64,000 bases of DNA from Leifsonia sp. TF02-11 (GCF_017565305.1 NZ_JAGEKP010000004.1:495296-559295), one strand, 5' to 3'. Counted from the stretch's first letter, positions 42,549 through 52,153 are shown. Numbers and translations: made by a program. Notes: generated from the sequence alone by a model not told the origin.

Positions 42549-42603
42549 GAGGGGCACGTTGTTGTCCCCCTCGGGCCCCGAAGGGGACAACAACGTGCCC
42601 CTC
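42549..42603. repeat. Perfect 21-bp inverted repeat
   Basis: 42549-42569 and 42583-42603 are exact reverse complements (21 bp), separated by 13 bp that hold a small GGCCC-centred palindrome. There is no U-tract on either side. It sits between the end of the HhH-GPD gene and the promoter of the nuclease-helicase gene, so it may be a terminator-like hairpin, a protein site or a dispersed intergenic repeat. Confidence 0.85.
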
Positions 42604-42628
42604 GTGCGCGTCCTTCGGCGGGAGCGGG

Positions 42629-43192
42629 TCAGCCTTTCGCCGCCGCCTTCATCGCGCGCTTGTGCTCGCGCACCTTCGTCAGCGACTCCGGGTCGACGAT
42701 GTCGGCCACGGAGCGGTAGCCCTCCAGCCCGTAGTCGCCCGCGGCCTCACGCCAGCCCGGGACGTCCAGCCCCTTCTGCTTGCCGAGCAGGGCGAGGAAG
42801 ATCTTCGCCTTCTGCTCGCCGAAGCCGGGCAGCGCCTTCAGGCGACGCAGCACCTCGGCGCCGTCCGGGTCGCCCTGGGTCCAGATCGCCGCAGTGTCGC
42901 CGCCCCAGTCGGTGACGATCGCCGATGCCAGCGACTGCAGGCGGCCGGCCATCGAGCCGGGGAACCGGTGCACCGACGGCGACTGCTTCATCACCTCGAC
43001 CAGCCGGTCGGGGTCCAGCGAGGCGATGCCGGCCGGGTCGAGGGAGCCGAGCCTGTCGCGCAGCTTCGCGGGACCGACGAACGCGGTCTCCATCGCGATC
43101 TGCTGATCGAGCAGCATTCCGACGAGCAGGGCGAACGGAGACTGGTCGAGGAGGGCGTCCGCTTCCGCGTCGCCGGTGATCGAGAGAGCCAT
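42629..43192 (-). CDS. HhH-GPD-type base excision repair protein
   Basis: A 187-residue protein of the HhH-GPD (endonuclease III/AlkA) superfamily. The helix-hairpin-helix is LKALPGFGEQKAKIFLALLG at about residues 120-140. The N-terminal alpha-helical part contains FALLVGMLLDQQIAMETAFV, typical of the family. The usual catalytic Asp position after the hairpin is hard to assign, so enzymatic activity is uncertain. It is followed by a large inverted repeat. Confidence 0.83.
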   Translation of the reverse strand: MALSITGDAEADALLDQSPFALLVGMLLDQQIAMETAFVGPAKLRDRLGSLDPAGIASLDPDRLVEVMKQSPSVHRFPGSMAGRLQSLASAIVTDWGGDTAAIWTQGDPDGAEVLRRLKALPGFGEQKAKIFLALLGKQKGLDVPGWREAAGDYGLEGYRSVADIVDPESLTKVREHKRAMKAAAKG

Positions 43193-43213
43193 GCCCTCAT
43201 GCTCCCATCCGCG

Positions 43214-43429
43214 TCACGCGACGAGCAACAGCACACCCGCGACGGCCGACAGCACGGCGAGCAGGAGCGCCACACCGAGGAGGACCGCGTGCACGACCAG
43301 GAAGGGGGTGGCGCGGCCGGCCGCGTCCCTCGCGCGCACGTCGGCCCGAACCCGGGAGAAGAAGCGGGGCCAGGCGAACACGTTGAACAGCGCGTTGAGG
43401 AACAGGACGACGGCGGCGAAAACGGTCAT
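43214..43429 (-). CDS. SCO4848-like small membrane protein
   Basis: A 71-residue protein with two transmembrane segments (about 2-20 and 46-70) around the polar stretch WPRFFSRVRADVRARD. It matches a small actinobacterial membrane protein family typified by SCO4848. ATG 43429 overlaps the stop of the LysR gene (ATGA), with GGAGG 5 nt upstream. Function unknown. Confidence 0.72.
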   Translation of the reverse strand: MTVFAAVVLFLNALFNVFAWPRFFSRVRADVRARDAAGRATPFLVVHAVLLGVALLLAVLSAVAGVLLLVA

Positions 43430-44328
43430 GATGCCTCCAGCGTAGGCGGAAGCGGGCGCCCGAACCGCTCGGCGATCAGGCCGACCAGGGCACGCGCCGC
43501 CGCACCGGGCCGCTGATGAGCGATGACGCTGAGGCGCCACTCGATCACCGGCGCGAGCGGTCGGGTCACCACGCCTGCCGTGGGGAGGACGGTCAGAGCC
43601 GGGAGGGCGGCCACGCCCAGGCCCGCTGCGACGAAGCGCGGGATCTCGCCCAGGTCGGACACCTCGGTTGCGATCTGCCTGGTCAGACCCGCCGCCGTCA
43701 GCGCGCGGTCGAGGGTGACCCGGTTGCCGAAGCCCGCGCGTGCGTCCACCCACCGCTCTGCGGCGAGCGCCGCCAGCGGCACGGGGCCGCCGCCGTCGGC
43801 GAGGAGATGCCCTTCCGGCAGGACGGCCACGAACGGCGCCTCCGCGAGCGGCAGCTCGAGCACCCCGGGCACGGAATCCGGCAGGCCGAGGAACGCGACA
43901 TCCACCCGCCCCTGCCGCACGTCGTCGGCGAGACCCGTCGAACCGCTGGGCGACGGCCCGAGCCTCAGGTCGACGCGCGGGTGACGTCTGCGGAACTCGC
44001 CCATGATGCCGGGGAGGTCGATGGACGCCAGGTTCGTGAAGATCCCGACCCGCACCGCCCCGCGCAAGCCGCCTTCGCCTGCGACGAGGTCGCGGAGCCG
44101 CTCGATCGACTGGAGTCCGGTGCGCGCCTCGGCGAGCGCGGCCTCCCCGACGCCGGTGAGCCTGACCCCATGGGCGTCGCGCTCGAACAGGCGCGCGCCG
44201 AGCTCTCGCTCGAGCGCGGCCACTCCCGCCGAGACGGTCGACTGGGCTGCGAACAGCCGAGCCGCGGCACGCGTGAAGTTCTGCTCTTCTGCGACCGCGA
44301 CGAAGTACTCCAGTTGTCGGGTGTCCAT
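43426..44328 (-). CDS. LysR family regulator
   Basis: A 300-residue LysR-type regulator. The winged HTH is at residues 1-60 (QLEYFVAVAEEQNFTRAAAR and STVSAGVAALERELGARLF), followed by a periplasmic-binding-like effector domain (about 90-300). It is divergent from an MFS transporter with a T-N11-A palindrome in between, so it probably controls that exporter in response to its substrate. Its stop overlaps the small membrane-protein gene downstream. Confidence 0.9.
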   Translation of the reverse strand: MDTRQLEYFVAVAEEQNFTRAAARLFAAQSTVSAGVAALERELGARLFERDAHGVRLTGVGEAALAEARTGLQSIERLRDLVAGEGGLRGAVRVGIFTNLASIDLPGIMGEFRRRHPRVDLRLGPSPSGSTGLADDVRQGRVDVAFLGLPDSVPGVLELPLAEAPFVAVLPEGHLLADGGGPVPLAALAAERWVDARAGFGNRVTLDRALTAAGLTRQIATEVSDLGEIPRFVAAGLGVAALPALTVLPTAGVVTRPLAPVIEWRLSVIAHQRPGAAARALVGLIAERFGRPLPPTLEAS

Positions 44329-44344
44329 CCGGTCATCGTAACGT

Positions 44345-44367
44345 GATGATCGGTTTCTTCGATCATC
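44345..44367. promoter_or_regulatory. LysR-type operator
   Basis: GATGATCG and CGATCATC (44345-44352 and 44360-44367) form a perfect inverted repeat with a 7-bp spacer. The inner ATC-N9-GAT core is a T-N11-A motif. It lies 17 bp upstream of the LysR start codon and about 54 bp before the MFS gene, as usual for divergent LysR control. Confidence 0.65.
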
Positions 44368-44420
44368 AGCATCCAGATCATTCGTTGGACACGATGGCGA
44401 GCGGAAGCGATCATCGAGCC

Positions 44421-45683
44421 ATGTCGATCGACGCTCCCACCTCCCCGACCACCGCCGTCTCGCCCACCGCCGTCTCCCCCACTGCCCGTACCCGTCCGGC
44501 CTGGCACCTCCGGCACGGCGCGGGCTTCTGGGTGATCGCGGCCGCCTTCCTCGCCGTGATGGCCTTCTCGACGATCCCGACCCCGCTCTACGCGCTCTAC
44601 CAGCAGCGCGACGGCTTCCCGACCTGGGTGATCACGGTCGTCTTCGCCGCCTACGCGGTCGGCGTGATCGCGAGCCTGTTCCTGATCGGTCACCTCAGTG
44701 ACTGGGCCGGCCGGCGGCGCATGGTGCTCGTCGCCATCCTGCTCGAGATCGTCGCCGCGGCGCTGTTCCTGGTCTGGAACGACGTCAGCGGCCTGCTCGT
44801 CGCACGGCTGATCTCCGGCGTGGGGGTCGGTGCGCTGACCGCGAGCGCGACCGCCCATCTGAGCGAGCTGCGCTCCGTCGCCCGCCCCGACGAGGGGCCG
44901 CGACTGGCCGGAACGGTCTCGACGGTGGTCAACACCGGAGGCCTCGCCCTCGGTCCGCTGATCGGAGGCCTCTTCGCGCAGTTCCTGCCTGCGCCGCTGC
45001 TGCTCCCGTACGCGGTCTTCCTGGTCGTGCTCGCCGTTGCAGCGGTCGCCGTCGCGCTCGTGCCGGAGACCGTCGAGCGCGCAGAGGAGCGCCCTCCCTA
45101 CCGCCCGCAGCGCATCTCCCTCCCTGCGGCGGCCCGCGGCGCGTTCTCGGCCGCCGCGATCGCCGCCTTCGCCGGGTTCGCGGTGTTCGGCCTGTTCACG
45201 TCGCTGGCGCCGAGCGTGCTCTCCGGCACGTTCCACGTCGCGTCGCACCTCGCGGCCGGCGCGGTGCCGTTCTCGGTGTTCGCCGCGTCCGCCGTCTCGC
45301 AGATCGTGTTCGCTCCGGTGCGTCCGCGAACGCAGCTGATCGTCGCGATCGCACTCGTGGCCCTCGGCCTCGCGGGGCTGGCCGTGGGCGTGCTCGGCGG
45401 CTCGCTGCCCGCATTCGTCACCGCGGGGATCGTCGCGGGAGCGGGAGTCGGACTCCTCTTCCGCGCCGCGATCCTGGTGGCCGGTTCGCTCGCGGCGCCG
45501 GAGCGTCGAGGCGAAGTGCTCGCAGCGGTCTTCCTCGTCGCCTACATCGGCCTCGCGCTGCCCGTGCTGCTCGTGGGCGTCGCGCTCATCGTCTGGCCGC
45601 TGGTGCCGGTGCTCGTCGGCTTCGTCGCGATCGTGGCGGCACTGTCGGTGGTCGCGGGCCTGCGGATGCTTCGCACGGCGTGA
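44421..45683 (+). CDS. MFS transporter
   Basis: A 12-helix drug/metabolite MFS exporter of 420 residues with IPTPLYALYQQRDGFPTW in helix 1-2 and the motif GHLSDWAGRRRMVLVAIL in the first loop. It resembles YcaD/DHA1-type antiporters. ATG 44421 is preferred; an in-frame ATG at 44343 lies inside the LysR operator and is rejected, and ATG 44394 remains possible. It is divergent from the LysR regulator. Substrate unknown. Confidence 0.82.
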   Translation: MSIDAPTSPTTAVSPTAVSPTARTRPAWHLRHGAGFWVIAAAFLAVMAFSTIPTPLYALYQQRDGFPTWVITVVFAAYAVGVIASLFLIGHLSDWAGRRRMVLVAILLEIVAAALFLVWNDVSGLLVARLISGVGVGALTASATAHLSELRSVARPDEGPRLAGTVSTVVNTGGLALGPLIGGLFAQFLPAPLLLPYAVFLVVLAVAAVAVALVPETVERAEERPPYRPQRISLPAAARGAFSAAAIAAFAGFAVFGLFTSLAPSVLSGTFHVASHLAAGAVPFSVFAASAVSQIVFAPVRPRTQLIVAIALVALGLAGLAVGVLGGSLPAFVTAGIVAGAGVGLLFRAAILVAGSLAAPERRGEVLAAVFLVAYIGLALPVLLVGVALIVWPLVPVLVGFVAIVAALSVVAGLRMLRTA

Positions 45684-45713
45684 GGCGCGGGGCGCGAGCG
45701 CGAGGGGCGGCCG

Positions 45714-46592
45714 TCAGGCGCCGGTCGCCAGCTGCACGCGCAGCGAGTCCACGCGCGTCGCGATGGCGTCGTCGGCGGCCCAGCGCTGGGCGAGCCGCGA
45801 CAGGATCGCGTTGAGCTCCTCGGCGGTCAGGCCGCTCGCCAGCGTCAGTCGCACGACGAGCTCCTCGGCGGCGAGCCGGCAGTCCGGGTCGCCTGCCAGC
45901 AGGTCGATGTCGAGCACGCCCAGCTCCGAGCCGATGGAGGCGCGGAAGGCGTCGGCGACAACCGGGTCGCGGTCGCTCGGCAGCCACGGTAGTCCCTGGG
46001 CGAGCGTCCACACGGCGGGGCGGCGGAGGACGAACTCCGTTTCGGAAGTCGGGTCGAGCACGAGCAGCTCGGTCTCCTCCGACGCCGCGGCGAGCGCGGC
46101 GCGCGGGCCTGCGGCCGGGACGGGGCGTGCGGCCGGGTTCCACGCCTGCATCGCCGTGACTGATGAGAACACCGGCAGGACGCGACGGCCGTCGGGCGCG
46201 GCGACGGTGACGATCGACAGCTCCTGCGTCTTGTCGACGGCGAGGCCGGCGTCGCTGACGCCCTCCTCCCCCAGTTCTGCCACCAGGGGGATCAGCACCC
46301 GTACGCCACGCACCGCGTCCACCACCGCCTCCGGGCCCACCTCACCGGCCCGGAACGCGGCGAGCGCGCCGAGCAGGGCCGGGGGTGCGGAGCCGTCGTC
46401 GTCGCCGAACGGGTTGTCGTCGAACTCGCGACCCTCCCACGGCTGACCGGCGGAGTCGCCCTGCGAGGCGGTGAAACCCGCCAGCGCCGCGGCGAACCCG
46501 GCCAGCCGCTCCGACCCGGTCTCGGTCGGCTGCGGTCGCCGGTCGGCGTCGGGGCTGTCGGCGTCGTCCGTCGGCTCAGTCGCCGGCGACAT
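45714..46592 (-). CDS. SseB family protein
   Basis: A 292-residue protein with an SseB-type domain at about 75-190 ([32 protein letters not shown]). The N-terminal 60 residues are acidic and disordered. SseB names come from a Salmonella gene cluster, but the domain in actinobacteria has no known reaction. Its ATG at 46592 lies inside the last codons of priA (17-bp overlap), so it is the last gene of the histidine operon here. A role in histidine or tryptophan synthesis is not implied by sequence. Confidence 0.82.
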   Translation of the reverse strand: MSPATEPTDDADSPDADRRPQPTETGSERLAGFAAALAGFTASQGDSAGQPWEGREFDDNPFGDDDGSAPPALLGALAAFRAGEVGPEAVVDAVRGVRVLIPLVAELGEEGVSDAGLAVDKTQELSIVTVAAPDGRRVLPVFSSVTAMQAWNPAARPVPAAGPRAALAAASEETELLVLDPTSETEFVLRRPAVWTLAQGLPWLPSDRDPVVADAFRASIGSELGVLDIDLLAGDPDCRLAAEELVVRLTLASGLTAEELNAILSRLAQRWAADDAIATRVDSLRVQLATGA

Positions 46593-47322
46593 CCAGCGCC
46601 TCGGGAAGGGTGAACGCGCCAGAGTAGAGCGCCTTGCCGACGATCGCGCCCTCCAGGCCGAGCGGGACCAGCTCGCGGAGCGCCGCGATGTCGTCGAGGC
46701 TGGAGATTCCTCCGGAGGCGACGACAGGGCGCTCGGTGCGCTCCATGACCTCGCGCAGCAGGTCGAGGTTCGGGCCCCTGAGGGTGCCGTCCTTGGTGAC
46801 GTCGGTCACGACGTAGCGGGCGCAGCCGGCCTCCTCGAGGCGGGCGAGCACCTCCCACAGGTCGCCGCCGTCACGCGTCCAGCCGCGCGCCGCCAGCGTC
46901 GTGCCGCGCACGTCCAGTCCGACCGCGATCGCCTCGCCGTAGCGGCCGATGACATTGGCCGCCCACTCCGGGTTCTCGAGGGCTGCCGTGCCGAGGTTCA
47001 CGCGGGTCGCGCCGATCTCGAGGGCTTGCTCGAGCGACTCGTCGTCGCGGATGCCGCCGGAGAGCTCGATGCTCACGCCCTTGGTCTGGCGGATGACCTT
47101 CTTCAGGAGGTCGCGATTGCTCCCGCGCCCGAAGGCCGCGTCGAGGTCGACGAGGTGGATCCACTCGGCTCCCGCGTCCGCCCACTCGGCGGCCGCGTCG
47201 ACCGGGTCGCCGTAGCTGGTCTCGCTGCCGGCCTCGCCCTGGGTCAGGCGCACCGCCTTGCCGTCCGCCACGTCCACGGCGGGCAGCAGGACGAGCTTGG
47301 GCGTGTTGGTGAATTCGCTCAT
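46576..47322 (-). CDS. priA: Phosphoribosyl isomerase PriA/HisA
   Basis: A 248-residue TIM-barrel isomerase for ProFAR in histidine synthesis, and in most actinobacteria also for PRA in tryptophan synthesis. The catalytic aspartates are in [13 protein letters not shown] (residue ~17) and [13 protein letters not shown] (about 175), and phosphate sites are GGIRDDE and ASGGISS. The dual activity is inferred from taxonomy because no trpF is visible in the window. It follows hisH with a 60-bp gap and overlaps sseB. Confidence 0.93.
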   Translation of the reverse strand: MSEFTNTPKLVLLPAVDVADGKAVRLTQGEAGSETSYGDPVDAAAEWADAGAEWIHLVDLDAAFGRGSNRDLLKKVIRQTKGVSIELSGGIRDDESLEQALEIGATRVNLGTAALENPEWAANVIGRYGEAIAVGLDVRGTTLAARGWTRDGGDLWEVLARLEEAGCARYVVTDVTKDGTLRGPNLDLLREVMERTERPVVASGGISSLDDIAALRELVPLGLEGAIVGKALYSGAFTLPEALDVAGD

Positions 47323-47382
47323 GTCGATGTCTTTCTCGAGTGTGGCTTCGATCGGGTCCGCACGGCGGACGTGTCGGTCTCG

Positions 47383-48015
47383 CTAGAGCGAGCCGATCCA
47401 GTTGCGGAGCAGGCGGAGGCCGGCGTCGCCGGACTTCTCCGGGTGGAACTGGGTCGCGGTGAGCGGGCCGTTCTCGACGGCCGCGACGAACCGTGAACCG
47501 TGCTCGGCCCAGGTGACACGCGGTTTCGGGAACGGCCCCGTGGCCTCCAGTGTCCAGTCCTGCGCCGCATACGAGTGCACGAAGTAGAAGCGCTCGTCGC
47601 GGATACCGTCGAAGAGCACCGAGTCCGCGGGGGCGTCGACCGTGTTCCAGCCCATGTGCGGCACGACGTCGGCCCGGATGAGGTCGACGGTCCCCGGCCA
47701 TTCGCCGAGCCCTTCGCTCTCGATCCCGTGCTCGACTCCGCGTTCGAACAGCACCTGCATGCCGACGCAGATCCCGAGGACGGGACGACCGCCCGCGAGC
47801 CGGCGGTCGATCACCTCGTCGCCGTGCGAGCGGCGAAGGGCGTCCACCACGGCGGCGAAGGCGCCGACCCCGGGCACCAGCAGCCCGTCGGCCTCCTGCG
47901 CCCTGCGGCGGTTGCCGGTGAGCTCCACGTTCGCGCCGGCGGCCTCGAGGGCTTTGACCGCAGAGTGGACGTTTCCCGTGCCGTAGTCGAAGACGACGAC
48001 GTCCGGTGCGCTCAC
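47383..48015 (-). CDS. hisH: Imidazole glycerol phosphate synthase glutaminase subunit
   Basis: A 210-residue class I amidotransferase that supplies ammonia to HisF. The nucleophile is Cys in [12 protein letters not shown] (about 83), with His and Glu in [11 protein letters not shown] near the C-terminus. GTG 48015 overlaps the hisB stop by 4 bp. hisF itself is not in the window. Confidence 0.95.
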   Translation of the reverse strand: MSAPDVVVFDYGTGNVHSAVKALEAAGANVELTGNRRRAQEADGLLVPGVGAFAAVVDALRRSHGDEVIDRRLAGGRPVLGICVGMQVLFERGVEHGIESEGLGEWPGTVDLIRADVVPHMGWNTVDAPADSVLFDGIRDERFYFVHSYAAQDWTLEATGPFPKPRVTWAEHGSRFVAAVENGPLTATQFHPEKSGDAGLRLLRNWIGSL

Positions 48016-48614
48016 AGCGCGCCCTTCGTCGACGGGATTCCCGACACCAGCGGGTCGAACGCTTTGGCCTGCCGGAACGCCCGCGCGAACGCCTTGAACT
48101 CGGCCTCCGCGATGTGGTGCGGATCGCGGCCGCCCACGACGGTGACGTGCAGCGTGATACCCGAGTTGAACGCGATGGCCTCGAACACGTGACGCACCAT
48201 CGACCCGGTGAAGTGCCCGCCGATCAGGTGGAACTCGAACCCGGCTGGCTCGCCGCCGTGCACCAGGTACGGCCGGCCGGAGATGTCGACGACCGCCTGC
48301 ACCAGCGCTTCGTCGAGCGGCACCAGGGCGTCGCCGTAGCGCGAGATGCCCGACTTGTCGCCGAGGGCCTCCCGGATGGCCTGGCCGAGCACGATGCCCA
48401 CGTCTTCGACGGTGTGGTGCACGTCGATGTCGGTGTCGCCGCTCGCCCGCACCCGGAGGTCGGTGAGCGAGTGCTTGGCGAAGGCGGTGAGCAGGTGGTC
48501 GAAGAACGGCACCGACGTGTGGATGTCGGACGCACCGGTGCCGTCGAGGTCGAGGCTCAGCTCGATGCTCGACTCACTGGTGGCACGCTGGAGCTGGGCG
48601 GTCCGATTCGTCAT
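48012..48614 (-). CDS. hisB: Imidazoleglycerol-phosphate dehydratase
   Basis: A 200-residue Mn-dependent dehydratase for the sixth histidine step, without the phosphatase domain found in enterobacteria. The metal sites are [16 protein letters not shown] (about 66) and [16 protein letters not shown] (about 165). It overlaps hisC and hisH by 4 bp on each side. The length and motifs are standard. Confidence 0.96.
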   Translation of the reverse strand: MTNRTAQLQRATSESSIELSLDLDGTGASDIHTSVPFFDHLLTAFAKHSLTDLRVRASGDTDIDVHHTVEDVGIVLGQAIREALGDKSGISRYGDALVPLDEALVQAVVDISGRPYLVHGGEPAGFEFHLIGGHFTGSMVRHVFEAIAFNSGITLHVTVVGGRDPHHIAEAEFKAFARAFRQAKAFDPLVSGIPSTKGAL

Positions 48615-49735
48615 GACTGCGAGCTTACTGGGGCTGCGTCGGCGGTCCGGGCCACGCCCGGCCGACCCAGCGCGCGGAGGGCCTCCAGGAACGCCGTGGT
48701 CTCGGTCTCGGTGCCCGCGGTCACCCGCAAGTGGTGCGGGATGCCGACGTCGCGGATGAGCACTCCGCGCTCGAGAAGCGCCTCGAAGACCGCGTGCGGG
48801 TCGTCGACTCCGCCGAACAGCACGAAGTTGCTCCCGCTGCGGTGCGGCAGGTACCCGAGCTCGGCGAGCTCGACGACCAACCGGTCGCGCTGGGCGCGGA
48901 TCTCACCGACCATCGCCAGCATCTCGTCCGAGTGCGCGAGGGCGCCGAGGGCCGCCGCCTGGGTGATCGCGGACAGGTGGTACGGCAGGCGCACCAGACG
49001 GAGGGCGTCGACGACCGCGGGATCGGCCGCGAGGTACCCCACGCGCGCGCCTGCGAAGGCGAAGGCCTTGCTCATGGTGCGCGAGATCAGCAGGCGAGGG
49101 CGTCCCGCGAGGAGGGTGAGCGCGGTCTGCTCGCCGTCGGGCAGGAACTCGGCGTAGGCCTCGTCGACGACCACGATGCCCGAGGCCGCCTCGTAGACCG
49201 CCTTGATGGTCGCCAGGTCGAGCGGAGTCCCCGTCGGGTTGTTCGGCGAGCAGAGGATGACGATGTCGGGATCGTGCTCCCGCACCGCGGCGGCGGCAGT
49301 CTGCGGCGACAGCTCGAACTCCGCGTCGCGGGTCGCCGCGATCCAGGAGGTGCCGGTGCCGGAGGCCAGCAGCGGGTACATCGAGTAGGTCGGAGCGAAC
49401 CCGAGCAGGCTGCGCCCGGGTCCGCCGAAGGCCTGGAGGATGTGCTGCAGGACTTCGTTCGACCCATTCGCCGCCCAGATCTGTTCCGCGGAGAGCCCGT
49501 GACCGAGATACCGGGCGAACGCCTCGCGCAGCTCTGTGAACTCCCGATCGGGATACCGGTTGACACCGGTGACGGCCACGGCGACGCGCGCGACGATGTC
49601 GGCCGCCACATCCTCGGGGACCGGATGCGTGTTCTCGTTCACGTTCAGCGCGACGGGCACGACCTTCTGGGGCGCACCATATGGGGTGCGACCGCGCAGG
49701 TCGTCACGGATCGGGAGATCGGAGAGGGAGGTCAC
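48611..49735 (-). CDS. hisC: Histidinol-phosphate aminotransferase
   Basis: A PLP-dependent class I aminotransferase of 374 residues. The PLP lysine is in [18 protein letters not shown] (about 220), and [13 protein letters not shown] and [10 protein letters not shown] are the conserved substrate and cofactor blocks; the C-terminal Arg is in [10 protein letters not shown]. First gene of hisC-hisB-hisH-priA-sseB. GTG 49735 is selected because a TACCAT box lies 7 nt upstream and there is no ribosome site. Confidence 0.95.
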   Translation of the reverse strand: MTSLSDLPIRDDLRGRTPYGAPQKVVPVALNVNENTHPVPEDVAADIVARVAVAVTGVNRYPDREFTELREAFARYLGHGLSAEQIWAANGSNEVLQHILQAFGGPGRSLLGFAPTYSMYPLLASGTGTSWIAATRDAEFELSPQTAAAAVREHDPDIVILCSPNNPTGTPLDLATIKAVYEAASGIVVVDEAYAEFLPDGEQTALTLLAGRPRLLISRTMSKAFAFAGARVGYLAADPAVVDALRLVRLPYHLSAITQAAALGALAHSDEMLAMVGEIRAQRDRLVVELAELGYLPHRSGSNFVLFGGVDDPHAVFEALLERGVLIRDVGIPHHLRVTAGTETETTAFLEALRALGRPGVARTADAAPVSSQS

Positions 49736-49742
49736 GCATTCA

Positions 49743-49748
49743 ATGGTA
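49743..49748 (-). promoter_or_regulatory. -10 box TACCAT of the his operon
   Basis: TACCAT on the minus strand, 7 nt before GTG 49735. Confidence 0.5.
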
Positions 49749-49797
49749 GTCAGGGTGATGCCTCGTGCTTCACCGTGTGACGGCGGGCGCGACGGCG

Positions 49798-50325
49798 TCA
49801 CTCGAGCGCGCGCACCCCGTCGGCCCGGAGCGCGAAGAGTTCGAAGGTCAACGGGTGGGCGCCATCGGCTTCGTGTTCGCGCACGAAGGCGCGCGCTTCG
49901 TGTCGGGATGCATCGTCGGCAGCCGGAAACACCAGCAGGGCTTCCCGGTGCGGCACGGAGGCGACCAGTTCGTTTCCCAAGTGCGGTTCGAGAAGGGACG
50001 ACAGCAACGGCAGCGTGAGAACACTCGACGCTGCCCAGTGACCGCCGAACAGGGCGAACGGCCGCCCGCCCGGTCCCGTCGGAAAGACGCGGGAACCGAT
50101 CGCTCCCGATCGCAGGAGTGTCTCGAGGTTGGCGAGCGCTTCCGGAAGACGCGTCTCGAGGGTGTCCACGCTCGCCGTGAACGGCGTAGAGCCGATGGAC
50201 GCGACTGCCGCGCCGTGATCCTGCACAATCTGCAGGAATACGCCGTGCCCGAGGTCACGTGAAAGAGAAGCATCGCTCGTTCCCGGATAGGCGTCCGTCA
50301 CGAGATATGGGTAAATGAGCGACAT
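49798..50325 (-). CDS. Conserved hypothetical protein, DUF1444-like
   Basis: A 175-residue protein without a signal peptide. The pattern with [15 protein letters not shown] at the N-terminus, [20 protein letters not shown] in the middle, and [16 protein letters not shown] resembles DUF1444-type proteins, as far as I can recall. The C-terminus is [15 protein letters not shown]. The start ATG 50325 is preceded by CACAAT 6 nt upstream, a variant of the leaderless boxes elsewhere in the window. It lies between the his operon and the LysM gene, on the same strand. Function unknown. Confidence 0.6.
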   Translation of the reverse strand: MSLIYPYLVTDAYPGTSDASLSRDLGHGVFLQIVQDHGAAVASIGSTPFTASVDTLETRLPEALANLETLLRSGAIGSRVFPTGPGGRPFALFGGHWAASSVLTLPLLSSLLEPHLGNELVASVPHREALLVFPAADDASRHEARAFVREHEADGAHPLTFELFALRADGVRALE

Positions 50326-50404
50326 CCTGCGATTGTGGCCGGGCTCTCTCATCCAGCCTCCTCGCGACACGCTTCGGATTCGGAGAGGCTTCGGTGTGGA
50401 GACC

Positions 50405-50788
50405 CTACTTGTCGTACTGCGTCGGAATCGCGAGCTGCTGCCCCGGCGTGACGACCGCGGACTCCAGACCGTTGAGCGAGACGAGGTCGGCGATGACGTC
50501 GCGCGGGTCGGCGTTGGGCGCCAGGCGCTCGGCGACCGACCAGAGCGAGTCACCCGACTGGACCGTGACGTAGTGGAAGGTCACGTGCGTCTGCTCGCCG
50601 GTGGCCGCGGCGACGCCGCCGTTGAGGGCGAAGACGAGAGCACCGATCACGACGGGGAGGGCGACAAGCGCCGTGAGGACGAAGCGCCCGCGGCGCGTGA
50701 GGCGGAGCCGGACGCGCGGAGCGGCCGCCGGGCGGGGCAAGGATCCAGTGCCGTTGATCGACGCGGTGCTCATGACTGCTGTGCTCAT
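50405..50788 (-). CDS. LysM protein, probable SOS-induced division inhibitor
   Basis: A 127-residue protein with one membrane segment (about 45-67) and an extracytoplasmic LysM domain ([14 protein letters not shown] then [11 protein letters not shown]). In mycobacteria (Rv2719c) and in corynebacteria (DivS), proteins encoded divergent from lexA halt division after DNA damage; Bacillus YneA is similar. The same position and the LexA boxes in the intergenic region make that role likely. ATG 50788 has GAGGAGG 8 nt upstream. A second ATG five codons on is possible. Confidence 0.8.
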   Translation of the reverse strand: MSTAVMSTASINGTGSLPRPAAAPRVRLRLTRRGRFVLTALVALPVVIGALVFALNGGVAAATGEQTHVTFHYVTVQSGDSLWSVAERLAPNADPRDVIADLVSLNGLESAVVTPGQQLAIPTQYDK

Positions 50789-50835
50789 GATCGTGACCTC
50801 CTCGGGCTTCGTCGAAGCTCTGTTCCGAATATATC

Positions 50836-50849
50836 TTCGAATGTTCGAA
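50836..50849. promoter_or_regulatory. Candidate LexA box, LysM side
   Basis: TTCGAAtgTTCGAA, a perfect palindrome 47 bp upstream of the LysM start. It has SOS-box half-sites (TCGAA/TTCGA) but closer spacing than the mycobacterial consensus. Confidence 0.45.
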
Positions 50850-50898
50850 CCGCAATCGGCGATCCGGAGGGAATTCCCGCACGAATTTCGAGACACAC

Positions 50899-50914
50899 TC
50901 GAACACATGTTTGT
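50899..50914. promoter_or_regulatory. SOS box of lexA
   Basis: TCGAACACATGTTTGT matches the actinobacterial LexA consensus TCGAAC-N4-GTTCGA in 10 of 12 defined bases. It overlaps the -35 hexamer of the lexA promoter. Confidence 0.75.
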
Positions 50915-50939
50915 CGGGCCGCCGTATCGTGGATACAGT
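50911..50939 (+). promoter_or_regulatory. lexA promoter
   Basis: TTGTCG, a 17-bp spacer, then TACAGT. The SOS box covers the -35, as expected for autorepression. The predicted leader is about 75 nt. Confidence 0.6.
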
Positions 50940-51022
50940 TTCGATTGTCTGGGGGAAAGACAACCAGGCACCACCGACATTCGGTTCCGACCGGGTGCGT
51001 GGACGGTCACGAAGGGACGAGC

Positions 51023-51694
51023 GTGTCGAACGAGAACCAGGCTCCGCGCACGCGGCGCCGCAAGAACCTCAGCGAGAAGCAGCTCGCCATCCTCGACGTG
51101 ATCCAGCGGTCGGTGAGCCAGCGCGGCTACCCGCCGAGCATGCGCGAGATCGGCGACGCCGTCGGCCTCTCCTCGCTCTCGTCCGTCACGCACCAGCTGA
51201 ACCAGCTCGAGCTGAGCGGCTACCTGCGGCGCGACCCCAACCGTCCCCGTGCCCTCGAGATCCTGATCGACCTGCCCTCGGCGCCCGCCCCCGACTTCGA
51301 GAACCAGACGCCCGTCGGCGACGCGGCCATGGTCCCGCTGGTCGGCCGCATCGCCGCCGGCGTCCCGATCACCGCGGAGCAGCAGGTGGAGGAGGTCTTC
51401 CCGCTCCCCCGGCAGCTGGTGGGCAACGGCGAGCTCTTCATGCTCAAGGTCGTCGGCGAGTCGATGATCGACGCCGCCATCTGCGATGGCGACTGGGTCG
51501 TGGTCCGGTCCCAGAACACCGCGGAGAACGGCGACATCGTCGCGGCGATGCTCGACGAGGAGGCCACGGTCAAGGTCTTCCGCCAGCGCGACGGCCACAC
51601 GTGGCTGCTCCCCCGCAACTCCAACTTCGAGCCGATCCTCGGCGACTACTCCCAGATCCTCGGCAAGGTCGTCGCGGTCCTCCGCGCGGTCTGA
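51023..51694 (+). CDS. lexA: LexA repressor
   Basis: SOS repressor of 223 residues. The winged HTH (about 15-75: [32 protein letters not shown]) binds SOS boxes. Autocleavage occurs at Ala-Gly in [10 protein letters not shown], using Ser in [12 protein letters not shown] and Lys in ATVKVFRQ. RecA filaments trigger it; recA itself is at the right end of the window. GTG 51023 is chosen because AAGGGA lies 6 nt upstream and the family starts just before the HTH. Confidence 0.96.
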   Translation: MSNENQAPRTRRRKNLSEKQLAILDVIQRSVSQRGYPPSMREIGDAVGLSSLSSVTHQLNQLELSGYLRRDPNRPRALEILIDLPSAPAPDFENQTPVGDAAMVPLVGRIAAGVPITAEQQVEEVFPLPRQLVGNGELFMLKVVGESMIDAAICDGDWVVVRSQNTAENGDIVAAMLDEEATVKVFRQRDGHTWLLPRNSNFEPILGDYSQILGKVVAVLRAV

Positions 51695-51710
51695 GCCGCT
51701 CGGACGCGAC

Positions 51711-52061
51711 TCACGCCCAGCCCAGCTCCTGGAGTCGCGCGTCGTCGAGGCCGAAGTAGTGCCCGATCTCGTGCACCAGCGTGATGTGCACGCGCGCCCG
51801 CAACTGCTCGACGGTCTCGCAGCTCGCCTCGAGATTGTTGCGGAACAGCGTGATCCGGTCGGGCAGCTCGCCGAACCCGTAGACGCCTCGCTTGGTCAGT
51901 GGGTGCCCGGTGTACAGCCCGTAGAGCCGTGGGCGCGCTCCGAGCGGCTGGTCGGCGATCAGGATCGCCACGTTCTCGAGCGGCCGCACCATGTCCTCCG
52001 GCAGCCCGTCGAACACTTCGTCGACCAACCGCTCGAACTCGTCGTCGGCAATGCGCACCAT
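51711..52061 (-). CDS. Minimal zincin-type metallopeptidase family protein
   Basis: A 116-residue protein of the PF06262 family, with the zinc motif VHEIGHYFGLDD (HExxH plus the downstream acidic residue) at about 98-108. Such proteins are compact metzincin-like folds; proteolytic activity is unproven. ATG 52061 is chosen because upstream sequence is unlike the family. It is convergent with lexA and lies 92 bp beyond the metE stop on the same strand. Confidence 0.85.
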   Translation of the reverse strand: MVRIADDEFERLVDEVFDGLPEDMVRPLENVAILIADQPLGARPRLYGLYTGHPLTKRGVYGFGELPDRITLFRNNLEASCETVEQLRARVHITLVHEIGHYFGLDDARLQELGWA

Positions 52062-52153
52062 GCGCCCATCATCGCCGAACGCACGGAGGTCGCGCCGCCC
52101 CGTCCGCGCAGAGCGGAACGGGGGACGCGACCTCCGTCGTGGAACGATCGCGT

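Noticed and set aside
44343..44420. MFS start at ATG 44343
   Set aside because: It lies within the LysR operator and has no ribosome site; the protein family begins later.
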